From assembly GCA_023053575.1 (NCBI GenBank), contig JAKZAP010000006.1, positions 18,423,280 to 18,487,279 of the forward strand: DNA of 64,000 nt, given 5' to 3'. Of the stretch, positions 10,915-23,739 are shown one piece after another. Under the pieces are notes generated by a model. The model saw only the letters and a list, made by a program, of their open reading frames with translations. It had not been told where the DNA came from and did not search any database. Both the position numbers and the translations under genes were made by a program. Source of the DNA: Branchinecta lynchi (taxonomy: Eukaryota; Arthropoda; Branchiopoda; Anostraca; Branchinectidae). Each line of letters begins with the position of its first letter. Positions within the stretch are counted from its first letter, which is position 1.

Positions 10915-11290
10915 TATGAGAGTGTTCCAACCTTTAAACAATAGTAACTAATAGTTACCATTTTTGTTCCTACGGCTACATCACAAAAAGTTACTAAGCT
11001 ACACTCAGGCTAAACTGGCCGTTCCAACCTTCTTGAAATAGTAACTAATAATAACTACTTGCTTACCATGCTCGGGAGCATAGTGAGCATGGTAACTACG
11101 AGTCAACCATGCATCTCTGCACATCTCTGTAACTTAATTGGTTGGATTCTCCTGGGGAATTAGATTTTGCTGCAAAATAGAACAATCATTCCAGCCCATA
11201 TTCCAGCCTTGACTCAAGAAGCCAAAATTGTGGCAGGTGAATATGTATTCTTGCGAATTCGATTTTAGGTTGGAACATGATTGCAGTGCT
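10915..11290. mobile_element. GTTCCAACC-type inverted-repeat element
   Basis: GAGAGTGTTCCAACC near 10,918, CGTTCCAACCTTC near 11,021 and ATTCCAGCC near 11,210, with repeated TAGTAACTAATAGTTAC blocks, relate this stretch to the element at 18,010-18,323 and to 13,980-14,150. It is present in both arms. The boundaries are uncertain. Confidence 0.45.
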
Positions 11291-11619
11291 TCCACTCCTC
11301 CAAATTTCTTGGGAGATCTCCCGGCTTTTTTGGAAATCTCCCGACCAAAATCTTCTCCAGATAATCTCCCAATTTTTGTAATTTTGCCAAAATTATAATA
11401 AGGTTATAATTCTTGAATTTCACATCTGAGGTTTACACAAAGTCTATTCAAAAGCAGAGGGATGGCCGAGTTGCAAAATTCTAGCCTGCGGTGCATGGTA
11501 TCAACATTATACATTATTTGGTTTTGTACAAATTCATCTCTATTTAGATAAGTAAATTGATATTTTTTTAATTCCTGCATGGCAAGGTACAACATACATC
11601 TTCTTTGTAAGCATTGAGA

Positions 11620-13075
11620 GAAGATGGTCGATTAAAACTCTGACCACTGCCATTTCATTTGGGATCCCAAAAAGATGCGATCATGAATGTTTCCGAAAAC
11701 TTCGCCCGCTGCGCCTTCGATCGAGATTTTTGAGAGTTTTAGAATTAGGATTTGAGAAAAATTATAAACTAGAATCTGTGTGGGAAATAGTTGAATTTTC
11801 ACAGAAAAAAGCTGGATTCAAGAATTTCGCCGAAGACGCTCGCTTTAATATAGTCTTGGAAGCTGCTGTCAAATCCTCGCTCTCTCTGGTTTGAAATATT
11901 TCTGGAAATCCTTGGAATCTCAGGGTTTGACTAAGTTTAAAAGCCAGAATTTGCATGGGAAACAGTTGTATGGAATGCGAACTTAAAAATTTTGTATGGG
12001 GCTCAGACAGTTTAATCTCGTCTTGGGTACAGAAGTTATAAACTGCTGCTGCAATGGTGTCTAATAATACACTTGTTCATGTAGCCTTCGCAGACTCGAT
12101 GCCTAGTAGCTGTCTAATCACTTTTCTTTCTGCCCTTCAGTATTGCTGAATGTACTTAATACGTTTCAATTTTGCATTTAAATATTTGAAACAAATAAAA
12201 AGCTTGAATTATAAGTTTCGAGGAGTCGGTAGAATTTCTGGTAGATTGCTGAACTTTTTTGGATCTCCCCTCCCCCCCCCCCCCTCTCAACGAAAATGAA
12301 CTTTGGACGCCCCCGATGACACTGACGCTCAGGGCGTTGCAAGGGGGCGGTGCAGCACCCCCCACCTTTTAGAGATGCCGAAAATTTCGGTCCAGAGGCC
12401 CAAAGTTTTTCTAAAATGGTTCTGTATTTTTTCGATAGCACGACTATTCGATATATTTACGGGGATTCGGTAGTTGTACAGAATACTAAATAGGCCGTTG
12501 GTAAGAAAAACTTCTGTAATCGGGATTCGGTATAGTTGCCAGTATTCTGTAGTTATCACAAATTTGGTGCGAGACTTTACTGAAACCATCTGGTAATTTT
12601 TCGATGCCAGAACTATTTGGTATACTTATGGAGATTTTGTTGTTACATGGAATCCCAAATAAGCTATCGGTTCAGAACTATTCGGAATAACAACTGGGAT
12701 TCGGTAATTTGTTCATTATAATTGCCAGGATTCAGGAGTTACCACAAACCTCGAAATGTGTAAGAGGTCGAGTGAAGCACTGGTCGCGGACAAAAGGGAT
12801 GCCTGGGGCACTCGATTTAATTTTCTATTTTCTTTAATAGATAGAGTTGTTGCTGGAATCATGCTCGGCAATATATTCTTCCAGTGGGCTTCGTCAAAAT
12901 GCCGCCTAATAGTTGGCTTATCATCTTTTCATGCTGCCCATTAATGTTACTCTTCCTATGTAACCCTTTCTGTTCCGTAATTTAAAGAGGATTCTAGGAT
13001 TCGGTAAAAATTTTTAGAGATTGAGTAAAAAATTTTAAACGCCTCTGCTGACGCCTGATGGTTGCTTTGACAACT
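11620..13075. repeat. ATTCGGTA-rich repeat family, arm copy
   Basis: The stretch has a TTTGGGATCCCAAAAAGA block, a CTAGAATCTG block, a long C run near 12,268-12,282, then many GGGATTCGGTAnTT segments at 12,440-12,760. A second GATTCGGTA block lies near 12,990. The same order of blocks occurs at 44,200-47,800, where a LINE splits it, and reversed in the right arm (about 30,900-32,470). No domain-bearing frame is present. Confidence 0.7.
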
Positions 13076-13799
13076 AAGGGCTAAATTGCTGGAAAAATGG
13101 TAAAGTGACGATTTAAATCCTCTACTTTCGATCTTCCTACTGTCCCCAAGGTGATAAAAGGTCAGGTTTCCAATGGATTTTCAGTTCTCACGGGACGTAC
13201 CCATTTCGTAAAACTGCACAGAAAAATCGACTAATTTTCAATCCAGAAATCCGCGTTGTTTCTGAAATTTGCAAAATCTGGGGAAGCCGTAGAAGCCAGG
13301 GCGGCCTCTACGGAAACGGAAAGAGAAATTTTCAGTAGCAAATTTTAGAGGTGTAAATCGGAAGTTTTCTGTCAGCATGGCTATCAAACTGGTCACCTAC
13401 TATAATGTGTCATTTAGGCATCGAAACTAGAAGTACGAGGAATTATATGAGTATTTTCACATGCTAACAAGTTGAATGCAGTTACTCAATGCCTTTTTTG
13501 TAAAAAAGCTAACTCTAAAATTGCTCTGTCAGACATAATCACTGTTTTAAAACTACCGATTTTCTCCCCGATTTCTTAAAATTATCTCCCGAAAATCTCC
13601 TGATTTTTTCGAAGCAGTTCCTGATTTTCAAAAAAAAGAAAGTGGAAGAACTGCATGATTGTTCGTTTCAGTACTTGTTTTGGTGGGTTTGTAAATTTTT
13701 TGTCAAATACAAACTGTCCTACCACGTATTTCTAAAGTTCCCTTAAGTGACCCATCATGCATACATAGAGCGCGTCCCACCCTATTTGCCGTAGTTTCT

Positions 13800-13945
13800 A
13801 TTTGACGGTGCAAAACGGATAAGTCAGCTATATTTTATTCGAGCCATTTTTCGGCCCTTCTTGGCAAGGGTCCTCTTCAGGCTCAAGCCGCTAAACTGGA
13901 AAATGAACTGATTCGCAGTCAGCTTGGGCTGAAGGAACATCTTAT
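13800..13945. mobile_element. CAGCCCAAGCTGAC-family MITE copy
   Basis: GACGGTGCAAAACGGATAAG begins the copy, CCCTTCTTGGCAAGGGTCC lies in the middle, and TCGCAGTCAGCTTGGGCTGA ends it. The mirrored copy is at 29,975-30,150 in the right arm. Confidence 0.65.
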
Positions 13946-14149
13946 CGTAGTTTCTATGTATGACCTCACGGGATCCTAGCTTCTTGGCATCGAGGTTGGA
14001 ACACAGTTTGCATTTTTGGCAAAATATTGTGCAGCGGGCTGATTGGACTAATTACAATAACTAACATTAACCATGCTCCGGCGACATGGTATCGAAATGG
14101 AAGGTCACCCGTTTGACGATTTGAAAAATGGGTGATGACCTGAATCAAA

Positions 14150-16453
14150 CGGAATGATTAATCAAACAGAAAATCAGCGGTAGACAACTCAAAGAAGAAG
14201 AAGCTAAACTCTTGATGTGGTTGCTGCCAGGGATTCCTGGATCTTAAGAGTTTCCTAACGAAAATTTCTAGAATAACCGTGATTATAGTAGGCTGCTTCT
14301 ACTATTCGGTATCTTAAGATGGTGAGTCTTCCAACAGCTCCACAGGAGTTATAGTGCAACCTGAAGAGATCACCCTGAACTATCCTAGTCTAGCATAAAA
14401 TCCGGTCAAAATCTAAACCAGTCTAACAATAATTTCTTTTGAAGAAAAGTTGTTACAAAATTTGTTCTTCAACACTCAATCGAAGTGAAACTCTTATGCT
14501 ATCCGTGGTAACCCTTGTGAAGTTAGCCAGCTGGGGGAGCCCAACCAAGCGATCTGATTGGCTCTGCATAAGACAAAGTAGAGCTAGGGTCTGGTCTCTT
14601 TAAGGGCAGTTCTGATGGTCTAGACAGCTATGCGAGCTTCTGCACTGGCTGTTTTAGCGACTTTGGCTAAAACTCACTTCTCTTTCCAGAGCTCTTCTTA
14701 CACTCCGCTAGTTTCCGCCAGCACTTGGAAAGTTAAGCCACTTCATGAGTGGAAAGTGATCTTGGCAAGTCAGTGAAAAGTTGTAAATGTTCTTGCACTC
14801 AGTGGATTCTCAATTTGCTTTTCGGAAAGCGAATCCAAGATATCCACCAGTAATAAGAAAGCCAGAATCTGCCAAGCATAAAGGCACAAGAAAAAAATAG
14901 AAAGTTGTTGCACCTTTACAACTTCTCACTGGCCAAAATCATTTTCCACTTGTGAAGTGGATTAGTTACAAGGCTCTCTGGAATAAAAATAAAAACAACA
15001 CAGACAGGTTATCAGTCTTACCAGAGTTCCTGCTGAACCAGTAATTAGTATCACTTATGATGCTTGGGACCAGCACAAGTAAATTGTAACAGTTATGGCA
15101 CCAAAATAGCAGAATAATAAGAGGGAGGGGCTAATTACTTATTACGGTAGCCTCTGGCGTAAAATAATAACAAGAATTGTAGCCGAATAGTTCAGTAGTT
15201 CAATAGAATTCTCAGATCTCTGTTATAGCTTCTCAATTTTCAGTCCTTGTAGACAGCTCGTCTTGCTTCTTTGTTCTCGCTTTTTATAAAAACACTAATT
15301 TAACCACCCTTTAAAACCTGCATAGAGGGGTTTACATCTGCCTTTTATTGACCAATCAGGAAGGAGAATCTATAGTAGAGAATGAGATTAGAGACTTGAT
15401 CACCAAAGCAACTTCTCAGTTCTGCAGAATTGCAAAACCTTTAACATTCTTGATTCAGACGAATATGCAGAAAAGGGAATTAGCGTCTTCTTGAATATTA
15501 AATAAATACAAAAAAAAGAGAATTGTGGAAGAATCCGACTTGTTGCATGATGAGAGGACATAAGGAGATTTGGTGGGCTATGTGATATTCATGTCTTGGA
15601 AGTTCTACATTTTTTAATGGTTTAGAGGATAGATTTAAAGTATTATCGATGCCAGGAGCATGCCAATGCACAGATTTGTTAACCCCAGTGTAGGTAATTG
15701 CAAGATAAATCTCAACGCTATAGCTACCAAAACGTAATTTTCAATCAACAATGAAAAATTCTGATTGTGCTCTGTTGCAAACATTTTCTGTTATCTGGCA
15801 GCTCCACAAGGGAGTTTAACATTGCCAGACAGTAGGGCTTGTTTGTACTGCAATTGCACTTTACAGAGACAACTTAAGAGTTGTTTGTTCTTCTCTGATG
15901 TTTCGGGATAGGATTGTATTTGAGTGTTTCCAGTAATACAAATTCTGGTTGGATTGCTGATGGTTAAATCAGTGTCCTGATTTCACTTATAAAATCTGGT
16001 ACATGGTTCAGTACGATACTGAACGCTGAACCCTACGATATGCAGAAAGCTACTGAAATTTTGGAAGTTGATGAAAATTTTGGTTCATTTCACATGGGAA
16101 GAGATGCATTTGTTACGTCCACTGCCTTGCCTGAACTGACAGTGATGACCAGACTTGTTTTCAGTTTATCTCAGCGATATTTTACTTATTGATTCTGGAC
16201 AGGTACCGGACTTTACTTAAATACTTAGCCATAATCTTTCTCATAAGGCTCAAGCATGCCTTAAATCCAAATATCCATGCAATAATTCATCTTCCTCTTT
16301 TGTCATAATAAAAATTTTGTTTTGTTTTTTTGTCTTCTTTTGAGATTGAGAGCCGGTAAGAAAAAAACAAAAACAAGTATGAGATATATTGGAGCACAGA
16401 TCTAATGACCAAACTAACTAGTAGCATGCAGTGATATTCAGGTCTTGTTCCAG
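14150..16453. other. Arm sequence without recognised gene
   Basis: Shared with 27,118-29,760 of the right arm. A frame near 16,040-16,190 is open in this arm, but indels differ between the arms, so I do not call it. The counterpart of the right-arm frame 28,092-28,421 carries a stop here. Confidence 0.4.
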
Positions 16454-17337
16454 ATTGTTCTTCGAGAGCGAACGAGGAGTACTCCCGAACACCGAGTTTG
16501 TCTTCGAAGAGCTGTCCCCGTCGTTTACGCCGGATAACGCTGACAGAGAACTCGAGAACTTTGAACTTGTAAATGTTTTGGTGAGTCTCTGATATACCGT
16601 AGTTCCTCTTGTGGAAATTTGAACGGTGGTATGAAAATGTGAACAGCGATGGGTAGAGACTCGGGTAGAGTAGTTACTCGAATCTCATCTTCATTAGCTT
16701 CTGAATGGTTACTTACTTGTTATCTCTACTGCCCTATCCAGCTCCTGCTAGATTTCCGATTCTGATCAGTTGTTTGGGTTCATCCCCTTACTTGTTCCTT
16801 TTAGCAGCTTACGGTTAGCATTCTGGACTTCTTTTCGGGTAAAGTGTTAAATTTGTTTTCGGTAGCATTGTTGTCTTCCTGTTATTTACAGTGATTCCGG
16901 ATCTTGATATTACCCTCCCATCTGAACTGCGTAGGAAAATCTTTCTTTCGATGTTATGTCAAACGCTTGTTACCCAATGCCAAACACCAGTCACTGTAGG
17001 TACCGTAACTCTAACCTACTCCACTATAGATTGATACGAATTCTGACTGGGTGATTTCTAAACTTCACTGGACCGTGAGTGTTTTGCTGAGTCAGGGTAT
17101 CCAGCGATAGGCATATGGTATGCTAAATGCTGGCAAGCTTTTGGCATACGTTACCCCAAAATCAAGAGGTTGTGGTAGACTAGGCTATATTCTGAATGTA
17201 TGGACCTATTTCCCTAGTTCAGTAAATAACTAATCTTGTTCTCTCTTTACAGGAAGCAATGTCAGTCATTTTGTCTCCATAGTTCAGAACAACAAGCTGC
17301 ACAATCACACTGGCTTGGATTCATTACACCGAAAATG
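16454..17337 (+). pseudogene. Broken left-arm copy of the five-exon unknown gene
   Basis: The exons at 16,454-16,580, 16,805-16,838, 16,892-16,995, 17,030-17,074 and 17,253-17,337 have the same borders as the right-arm gene. The first four are open and join in phase 2-0, 0-1, 1-0, 0-0. The last has a 2-nt insertion after GAAGCAAT and a 1-nt loss near ACACCGAAAATG. Read in phase it meets a TAG after nine codons. Splice signals are kept (CAG before exon 1, GTGAGT, GTAAAG, GTAGGT, GTGAGT and GTAAGA donors). I infer that this copy lost function after the inverted duplication. Confidence 0.55.
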
Positions 17338-17394
17338 GTAAGAACCCATACATCTTTACAGTAGCCTAGTTTGCATGCAACTAAAGTCCATGTC

Positions 17395-17770
17395 GATCGG
17401 ATAAATCATATTGCTATTGATCTTAAAAAGGCTTGCAATTTAGTCAAGCATGCCAACCTTTTGGACTAGCCATTTACAAAATGTTATGTAGAATATTTTT
17501 AGTAAGAATCGTCGCTAGTATTAGGCTATATCAGATAGGACGCAACTGCTAAATATAAATCAATCTATTCCGAATGTCTCACGTTTTTTTTTACGGAGTA
17601 CCGCAAGGTACAATTTTAGGTCCTTCACTGTTTCTGCTCCTGGCTAATGAGCTAGCAAGTTCATTTTTCGACCTGTGGAATTACGCGGATGATCTCTCGC
17701 TTGTTGAGATTTGTCGGAGAAACATTAAAAGTTCTGTAACATGTGCCTTCGATCGGGTAAGCTTCTATCC
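17395..17770 (+). mobile_element. LINE reverse-transcriptase fragment spanning the inner arm border
   Basis: Broken frames encode IDLKKACNLVKHANLL (motif A region), YGVPQGTILGPSLF (motif B) and NYADDLSLVE (the catalytic YADD). Stops separate motif A from motif B. Arm similarity ends at 17,631, inside this fragment between motifs B and C. In the right arm the same fragment is cut off at 25,941. The duplication border therefore lies within an older LINE. Confidence 0.7.
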
Positions 17771-18009
17771 CGATATGGGGCTCCTACCGACAAACTAATT
17801 CAATTTTTCTTTTGTTTTGTCTGGCCTTTCCAAGACTTTTTCCATATGGCATTTTGGAATCAGTTCACTTGTACCACAGTTGGCATTCTTGCCATGAGCA
17901 CTTTTTTTCCAGTCTTTTTTTTTCAGCCGCTTTCCATGATCGTTGCCAGGTATGACAACCTTGACAGCTCCTCGGAAACAATGAACGGGAGCATGATACG
18001 TCACATAAA

Positions 18010-18323
18010 GAGCGTGTTCCAGCCCACTTATTTTAGTTACTACGCATGACGTCACGAATTTTGGCTTCTTGGCGTCAAGGCTGAAACGTATTTTTATATT
18101 TTCGGCAAAATATCATTCGACTGGCTAATCAGGCAAATCAGGTGACAGATATTCGCAGTTACCACGTGTGCTACGCAGGCTACGCCCCCAAGCGTGGTAA
18201 GCAAATAGTTACAATCAGTTACTATTTCGAGAAAGTTGGAACGGTCAGCGTAGTAACTTTTCACGAGGTTCGAACGAAAAGAGTAACTAATAGTTACTAT
18301 TATTAGAAGCGTGGAACACGCTC
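18010..18323. mobile_element. Short TIR element (MITE) in the spacer
   Basis: It has perfect 12-bp terminal inverted repeats, GAGCGTGTTCCA and TGGAACACGCTC, 314 bp apart. The flanks are AAA on both sides, which could be a short target duplication. The interior has paired TAGTTACTAT-type blocks and a GTTGGAACGG segment, as in the GTTCCAACC elements of the arms. No coding capacity is present. Confidence 0.7.
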
Positions 18324-18757
18324 AAAGAAAACAAGCATAGCAAGCGTAATAATCACTGTATTGCCAACAAAGGAGATAGATACACTTACAAAGTGAAGAA
18401 TCTCGGGAATGAGGATGGATGGAAATACTACTGAAGTAGAATGAATTGCTATCATAAGTACGACGTTTCCTTTAAATATCATCAAAAATTTGTTACTACT
18501 ATCTAAATTAGTGCCTTATGCTCATGATGTTTGCTTAACTAACTATAATAGCAAACCTAGCCTATCCAAATAGCAAGCTATAATATAACGTATGACGGTC
18601 CCCGATAAGTTGAGATTAAACATGACACAAGGTAGCTAACTTATCTTTCATTGGTCAAGCCGCCTTGTATGATGAGGGATGCTTATGAAGCGTTGCTCGA
18701 AGTGTGGAAAAGCCTCTATATTCTCTGTGATTGGGTCGCCCCAGAAAGGGGTACGTT

Positions 18758-19536
18758 TTTATGGCACTTGCCCTTCGGCCAAGTGCCATATAGCGATCGC
18801 AATTTCTGTCCGTCCGTCGGTCTGTCCAGGTTTTGCTAGTTCGGGCACTTCCACATAAGCTAGGACGATAAAACTTGGCAGGCGTATCAGGGACCACAAA
18901 TGATTAAGTTGGAAATAGTCACTTCCCCGATCCGAGCACCGTGGGGGGAGTGGAGGGAGGGGAAATCAGGAATCTTGAGGTATTTTTAACTTTTGAACGG
19001 GTGATCGGATCTCGATGAAACTTGATATTTGGAAAGGACCTCATGCCTCAGACGACCCACTTAAAATCCGGACCGGATCCGGTGACTTTTGGGGGGAGCT
19101 GGATGGGGCAACCGGAAATCTTGGGAAACGCTATGAGTGGAGGGATCGAGATGAAACTTGGTGGGAAGACACCTAGCAAACACTAGATACATCATTGACA
19201 TGCCCGAGCCGATTCGGGCACTGTCGGGGGAGTGGAGGGAGGGGGAATCCGGAATCTTGAGGTATTTATAACTTTTGAACGGGTGACCGGATCTCGATGA
19301 AACTTGATATTTGGAAAGACCTCATGCCTCAGACGACCCACTTAAAATCCGGACCGGATCCGGTGACTTTTGGGGGGAGCTGGAGGGGAGAACCGGAAAT
19401 ATTGGAAAACGCTATGAGTGGAGGGATCGAGATGAAACTTGGTGGGAAGACACCTAGCAAACACTAGATATATCATTGACATAACCGAGCCGTGCCTACT
19501 CGTAACAAGTGCCATATGAGCTCGTAGCTCTTGTTT
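18758..19536 (-). repeat. Modular repeat with AGTGCCATAT ends, reversed copy
   Basis: It starts with a hairpin, GGCACTTGCCCTTCGGCCAA followed by GTGCC, then ATATAGCGATCGCAATTTCT. It ends CATATGAGCTCGTAGCTCTT. Two nearly identical tandem modules (about 18,955-19,200 and 19,205-19,490) contain GAACGGGTGATCGGATCTCG and GGACCGGATCCGGTGAC. It is the same family as 4,705-6,890. Confidence 0.8.
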
Positions 19537-19539
19537 AGT

Positions 19540-20350
19540 TTACGTTTACGTTTTTTAGTTTACTGTCATGCTGATTCAGACCTCCACAACTTTATTTATA
19601 CAGCTATTATTTTCCGTCTTCGTTTAACTTGTAGGTAAAAGAAAGCGGAGTCATGGATCCCCTTTCTTACCGTAGTTCATACCCACCCTGCGGTATTTCA
19701 CTAATTCTTACGTCTGTCGCGGTTCGCTCTTTTCTAGGCCACTACCCTGAGTCTTGTCACCATTATAGTTCTACTGGATAGACCGGCAAGACCTGTTACA
19801 CAGTTGTCCTGCAGTATGTTGGATAACAGCAAGAAGCAGCATTGTTCTTTTCGTAAACTGATCACGATTTATCTACCACGAAAAAAGCTATAAATGTTCA
19901 TAGACAAATCCGTAATGCTAAGTCTCCCAGTAAGATCCAGCGGTTCGTTATTGGGGAATGCATAACTTATCACTCCTCTCGCCCGGTAAGGTTGTGATGC
20001 TCATTTGAGAGAATATTTAAACTAACCCTCCTTCTTTTTCAGGTGGACAAGCGTGATACAAGAGAATTAATCAGCTTCCAGGACAGAATCTGCAATTTGT
20101 AAACTGTGATCAGTGCCTTGCTTCTTCTGGATTCCACGGACGTAGGACTGAAAACGGTCGCTGCCTAGTTTTCAAAGTAGCCGTTTTTCCTCCGAATATT
20201 GGTAGAGCATTGACAAAATCAGCCGTCAAATCGCCACGGTCTACGGTTGTCGTGTGATCATGGAACAATTTTGACATGATTAGTGAGGCATTGTTGCGTT
20301 TGAAAATCCTTGGCAGGCATATGATCAAAGAAACTTTACATTCAAGCAAG
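19540..20350. other. Spacer sequence, possible decayed LINE
   Basis: A 60-odd codon open stretch from about 19,738 shows no domain. Nearby blocks look like degraded reverse-transcriptase-element sequence, but I cannot place the motifs with confidence. Confidence 0.25.
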
Positions 20351-20355
20351 AGGGT

Positions 20356-20583
20356 TTGTTCCTGCTGATATTCAAGCCGCTACTTCGTCCGACTATTTAT
20401 ATGGCCAAGCTGTACAGTCAGACCTTACTACAATTACGATACTGGAGCCATGACCAGATCCAAAGGAGAGCCACCAAATTGTTACTATCTGCGTCATCTA
20501 CTCACTCTGATACCTTTGTGATCCTTAGAGGTGAAAGTGTTCTGTCCTGCAGTATATTCATACTAATAATTGTCCCCTACTGA
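20356..20583 (+). mobile_element. LINE C-terminal fragment
   Basis: The frame contains LLRPTIYMA and then QIQRRATKLLL. These match the post-catalytic region of CR1-like reverse transcriptases (the LxRPxxEYG and VQRRATKLV blocks), which also appears intact at 51,520-52,505 and 54,000-54,535. It is truncated after RATK. Confidence 0.45.
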
Positions 20584-21940
20584 TAGTGCACGTTGAGCGG
20601 TGTTGCTGTATGTTATTGATTAACACTCCCAACCGGAAACGTGCATCCCTGTGTTTTCAGGTTCTGATTCTCCAGAGCAATTTTCAAGTCAAGATTATGT
20701 ACAATAAAAGTTATTCCTGCGAGTCTCTCTTTCGTACTCTCTTTCGTAGTTCGGCTTCCTGAAACTGATGCTTAGTAAGTTTGCTGTGCGAATCTGCGTT
20801 TGAACTGCTAGCAGGAGAGAAAACGTATCACATGGCGACAGGTCCTACTGACGAAGGACTGAGGATACAAATTGTGGAAAAACTCACAATAAAAGGGAAG
20901 AAACCGACTTCACCCTTTTTTTCTCAGTATCAGCAAATGTCAAGTTTGCTAAAAGTCTAGGCTTCATCTTCCAGATTTTTCTTCCGGATACCAGAAAGCC
21001 GTTCGTCAAGATGGATCTGAAAGCTAGGTCAAAAACGTCTGGAAGTCCAGGGTGTTGGACACCCCAGATTCCGGATGTCTGGAAGGTACCAGAGAGGCAA
21101 CCGGTTCGAGAGACAACAAATATGCAGATGTAGGAAGAAACGGGAAAATGATTGACAGTTGGGCTGGGATGTAATTTGTAGGAGATGTTTGAACTGGGAA
21201 GGTGAATCTAGGAAAGGTTAAAGAATAACAAAATCAGCTGTCATCATTTCATGAAAATTCACTATGCGGAAGCCTGGGACGTCTGAAAGGTGAGGCCTGG
21301 GCTGAAGTGAGCGAGACAAATCAGCGCCATCTACAGGTTAGTCTTTGACATGAAAGAATGAATGTAGGTGGCGCTAACGATTCGAAATAAACTGATTTCC
21401 TTCAGCAAGTAAGCCTTGAAACTGGCTGGTATCTAACCTTACAAACAGTACAATGGCAGTCACATAAACATTATTTTGTATGGCTTTCCTGTTTCAGTTT
21501 GACAGTTCTTGGTAGCTGAGTACGCCTTAAAGAGCCATCTAGCGACTTTTTGACGCCGAAATCACAAAACGTGTTCCACGAAGGGTGGGGGGGGGGGGCG
21601 AAGCCTAAAACTGAAAAAAATATCTATTGGAGGTCTAGGATGGCATACATGACCAAAAATCATAGCTCCTTTAGTTAATTGGTGAAAGACTTCCATTGCT
21701 AAAATGTAACCATCAGCCTCTTTGGTCTAGGCGAGAACACAAACCTGTCATGAAAGAGTCTCGCGCTAAAAAGTCGTCCAGTATGTGAGCAGACAGATAG
21801 CAAGCCAACGAGACCGATTAGAGAATCTATGTTCCTAACCGATAAATTAGGCTATACCCCCTTCCCCCCCTTTTCAGAGTGCGAGTTCCAGAGGTTTCCA
21901 TCACTTTGTTAAATTAAGTGACCTATGACTTTTAAAGTTG
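20584..21940. other. No gene seen
   Basis: Low-complexity and single-copy-looking sequence with a G run near 21,586-21,598. No exon or element end is recognised. Confidence 0.35.
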
Positions 21941-21944
21941 CCCG

Positions 21945-23215
21945 TCTATCACGACGATAACTCTTGAAGAGATTGAGAGATTTTGTTCAAACTTGGTGTG
22001 AGCATCGTAGGGTCAAACGTACAGTCTAAGTTCATAGATGGGCCCGGAACCATATATTTAGGGGTGGCGGAGGGGTTTCGGCATTAAAGCACAAGTCTTA
22101 CTAGAAATGATATTCCCATTGTGGAATAGGGCAGGAAAAGTGTTTCCCGAAAATACAATTACTTTCCACCAAAAATAAGCGATTTTCTTGATAGCGCTTG
22201 TCGACTCTATCCAGCACTCCTGCTCACCGACGCGGTGGTTGGGCGCAAAACATTTGAAAACTGAACGTACCGTGATTAAGTGGGAAAACTAGCAAACAAA
22301 AGAAGTAAAAAACAGAAGATTCCCATATCATTATGTGTGACAGATTCTGATGGGACGTTGAAGATTCCGGCAAGCTTCACGTTGTGTGACGGGCAAAATT
22401 CGGCACGACCGAAAAAGCGTTAAAAAGTCGTAGGCACGGAAGGAAATAATGAAGAAAGGTCGGAATTTTAGAAACTTAAAATTCCACAAGGGAGCTAGGT
22501 ATATTATAAAAGGCAGAATAAGCAAGATGGGTCCTTTAAGAGATGAACAAAATATTTGTTCAAGTTAATGCGACAGTCGAGTTAAGGGTAAGGAGACACG
22601 CTGAATCCTCAACTGAACTTCTTTTTCTCACCAGAAAAATAGTTCGTCTTGAATCCGGGAACAAGCGGAAGTTTGTGGATTTCTTTTTTTCTGATTTGAA
22701 TTGAGGTTCGGCATAGGAGGTAAGAAGATATAATGAATCCATACACGAACTTCACTTTCTCACTGGATAGATAGTTTGACTGGATTCCAGTCAAACCAAA
22801 AAAGACACAGTTTACCGAGAAATACTATTTCTTCTCTCCTCAGGTTGATAGTCAAGTCGGGATCTTGAATGTTTAAGAATGAACCTGATTGTTGATATTC
22901 TTTTCGCTAAAAAGCCTTACCTTCACTGTAAAAAAAAATCTTGCAGTGTTTGCTACTGGGATTAACCTTATCTTTACTGAGATAAGATTATCCCTAATTC
23001 GGATTAATTCCCAAAAGAAATAAGATTAATCCTAGTAAAAAAAACTGCATCCTTATTCCGAGAAACTTTTTGAGTGTTGTGGATCTGATTAATGGTCTAT
23101 TACGAAGATTACGAGATCTGTCTGGGGGCTGGTAAAGAACGAACATCTGCAATACTCGATTGTCTGTCCTAGAAAGATGAACAAATATTCCCCGTTCGGG
23201 TCCCATCGAAACCTA
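21945..23215. repeat. GATAACTCTCGAAG/CCGGACAA repeat element, spacer copy
   Basis: The left part has GATAACTCTTGAAGAGATT, AACTTGGTGTGAGCAT and TTAGGGGTGGCGGAG. The right part has modules with ACTTCTTTTTCTCACCAGAA, AGTTCGTCTTGAATCCGG and a closing GATTGTCTGTCC then CCCATCGAAACCTATGG. The same order is seen at 37,780-38,780 and, split by a LINE, at 51,160-53,010. It has no coding frame. Confidence 0.65.
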
Positions 23216-23739
23216 TGGTCTTGTTGTATGTGTAAACGCCGATAACGCAAAGTCTTCACAAACAAAAGTTTTACCTTGATCATTCTTAGTACCAGTGGCA
23301 CTTTAAATTCAGTACAAGAGCTTACAGACGGCGAGAACCCAACTGAAAATCCTTGAATCCATAGAGAAAAGCTCGAAGAACTGCGAGACAACTATATAGC
23401 AGCTTATTTGGCACTCGAATACCTTTTCTACGCTTAAAAGTCCTCTCGTCGAGTAGCCGAGTAAAAAAAAAAAATGCAGCCTAGTGCTTTCACGAGTTTC
23501 CTATCATATAAACATATAGTTTTGGATAAGCTTTTAATATCAAACACGGTACAAAATTTAAACTGGGCCTACCTCGAACTAGTCAATAAGCATCGCTGAA
23601 GAAACAGGGGCTATGATCTCGCATGACACGGACGTTGCTATGTTAGAATCACAGAAAGCTCATCTGGTTTGATCCTTACGCGTCAAATAAGCCCCCTTTC
23701 AACTAAGCGAATCGGACATCCAGACATCAGATCCAGGGC

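Larger units (their letters stand above)
10571..17631. repeat. Left arm of giant inverted duplication
   Basis: From CAACATGTTA at 10,571 to ACTGT at 17,631, this arm matches the reverse complement of 25,941-34,180 over its whole length. Landmarks: 10,571 pairs with 34,180; the 60-codon frame at 13,966-14,148 gives the same peptide as 29,767-29,949 on the other strand; exon lengths at 16.4-17.1 kb are identical in both arms. By eye, identity in sampled stretches is in the mid-90 percent range. It is shorter than the right arm because it lacks two LINE insertions and the G-rich tract near 30,915. Confidence 0.9.

Noticed and set aside
13966..14148. 60-codon frame identical to one at 29,767-29,949
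   Set aside because: The identity is explained by the inverted duplication. The frame itself lies in repeat-like sequence and shows no domain.
16040..16190. Possible extra exon upstream of the five-exon gene
   Set aside because: The two arms differ by frame-changing indels here and no good donor follows, so I left it out of the model.
18758..19536. Helitron with 3' hairpin
   Set aside because: The end hairpin is suggestive, but there is no CTRR terminus, no 5' TC start and no A/T insertion site.
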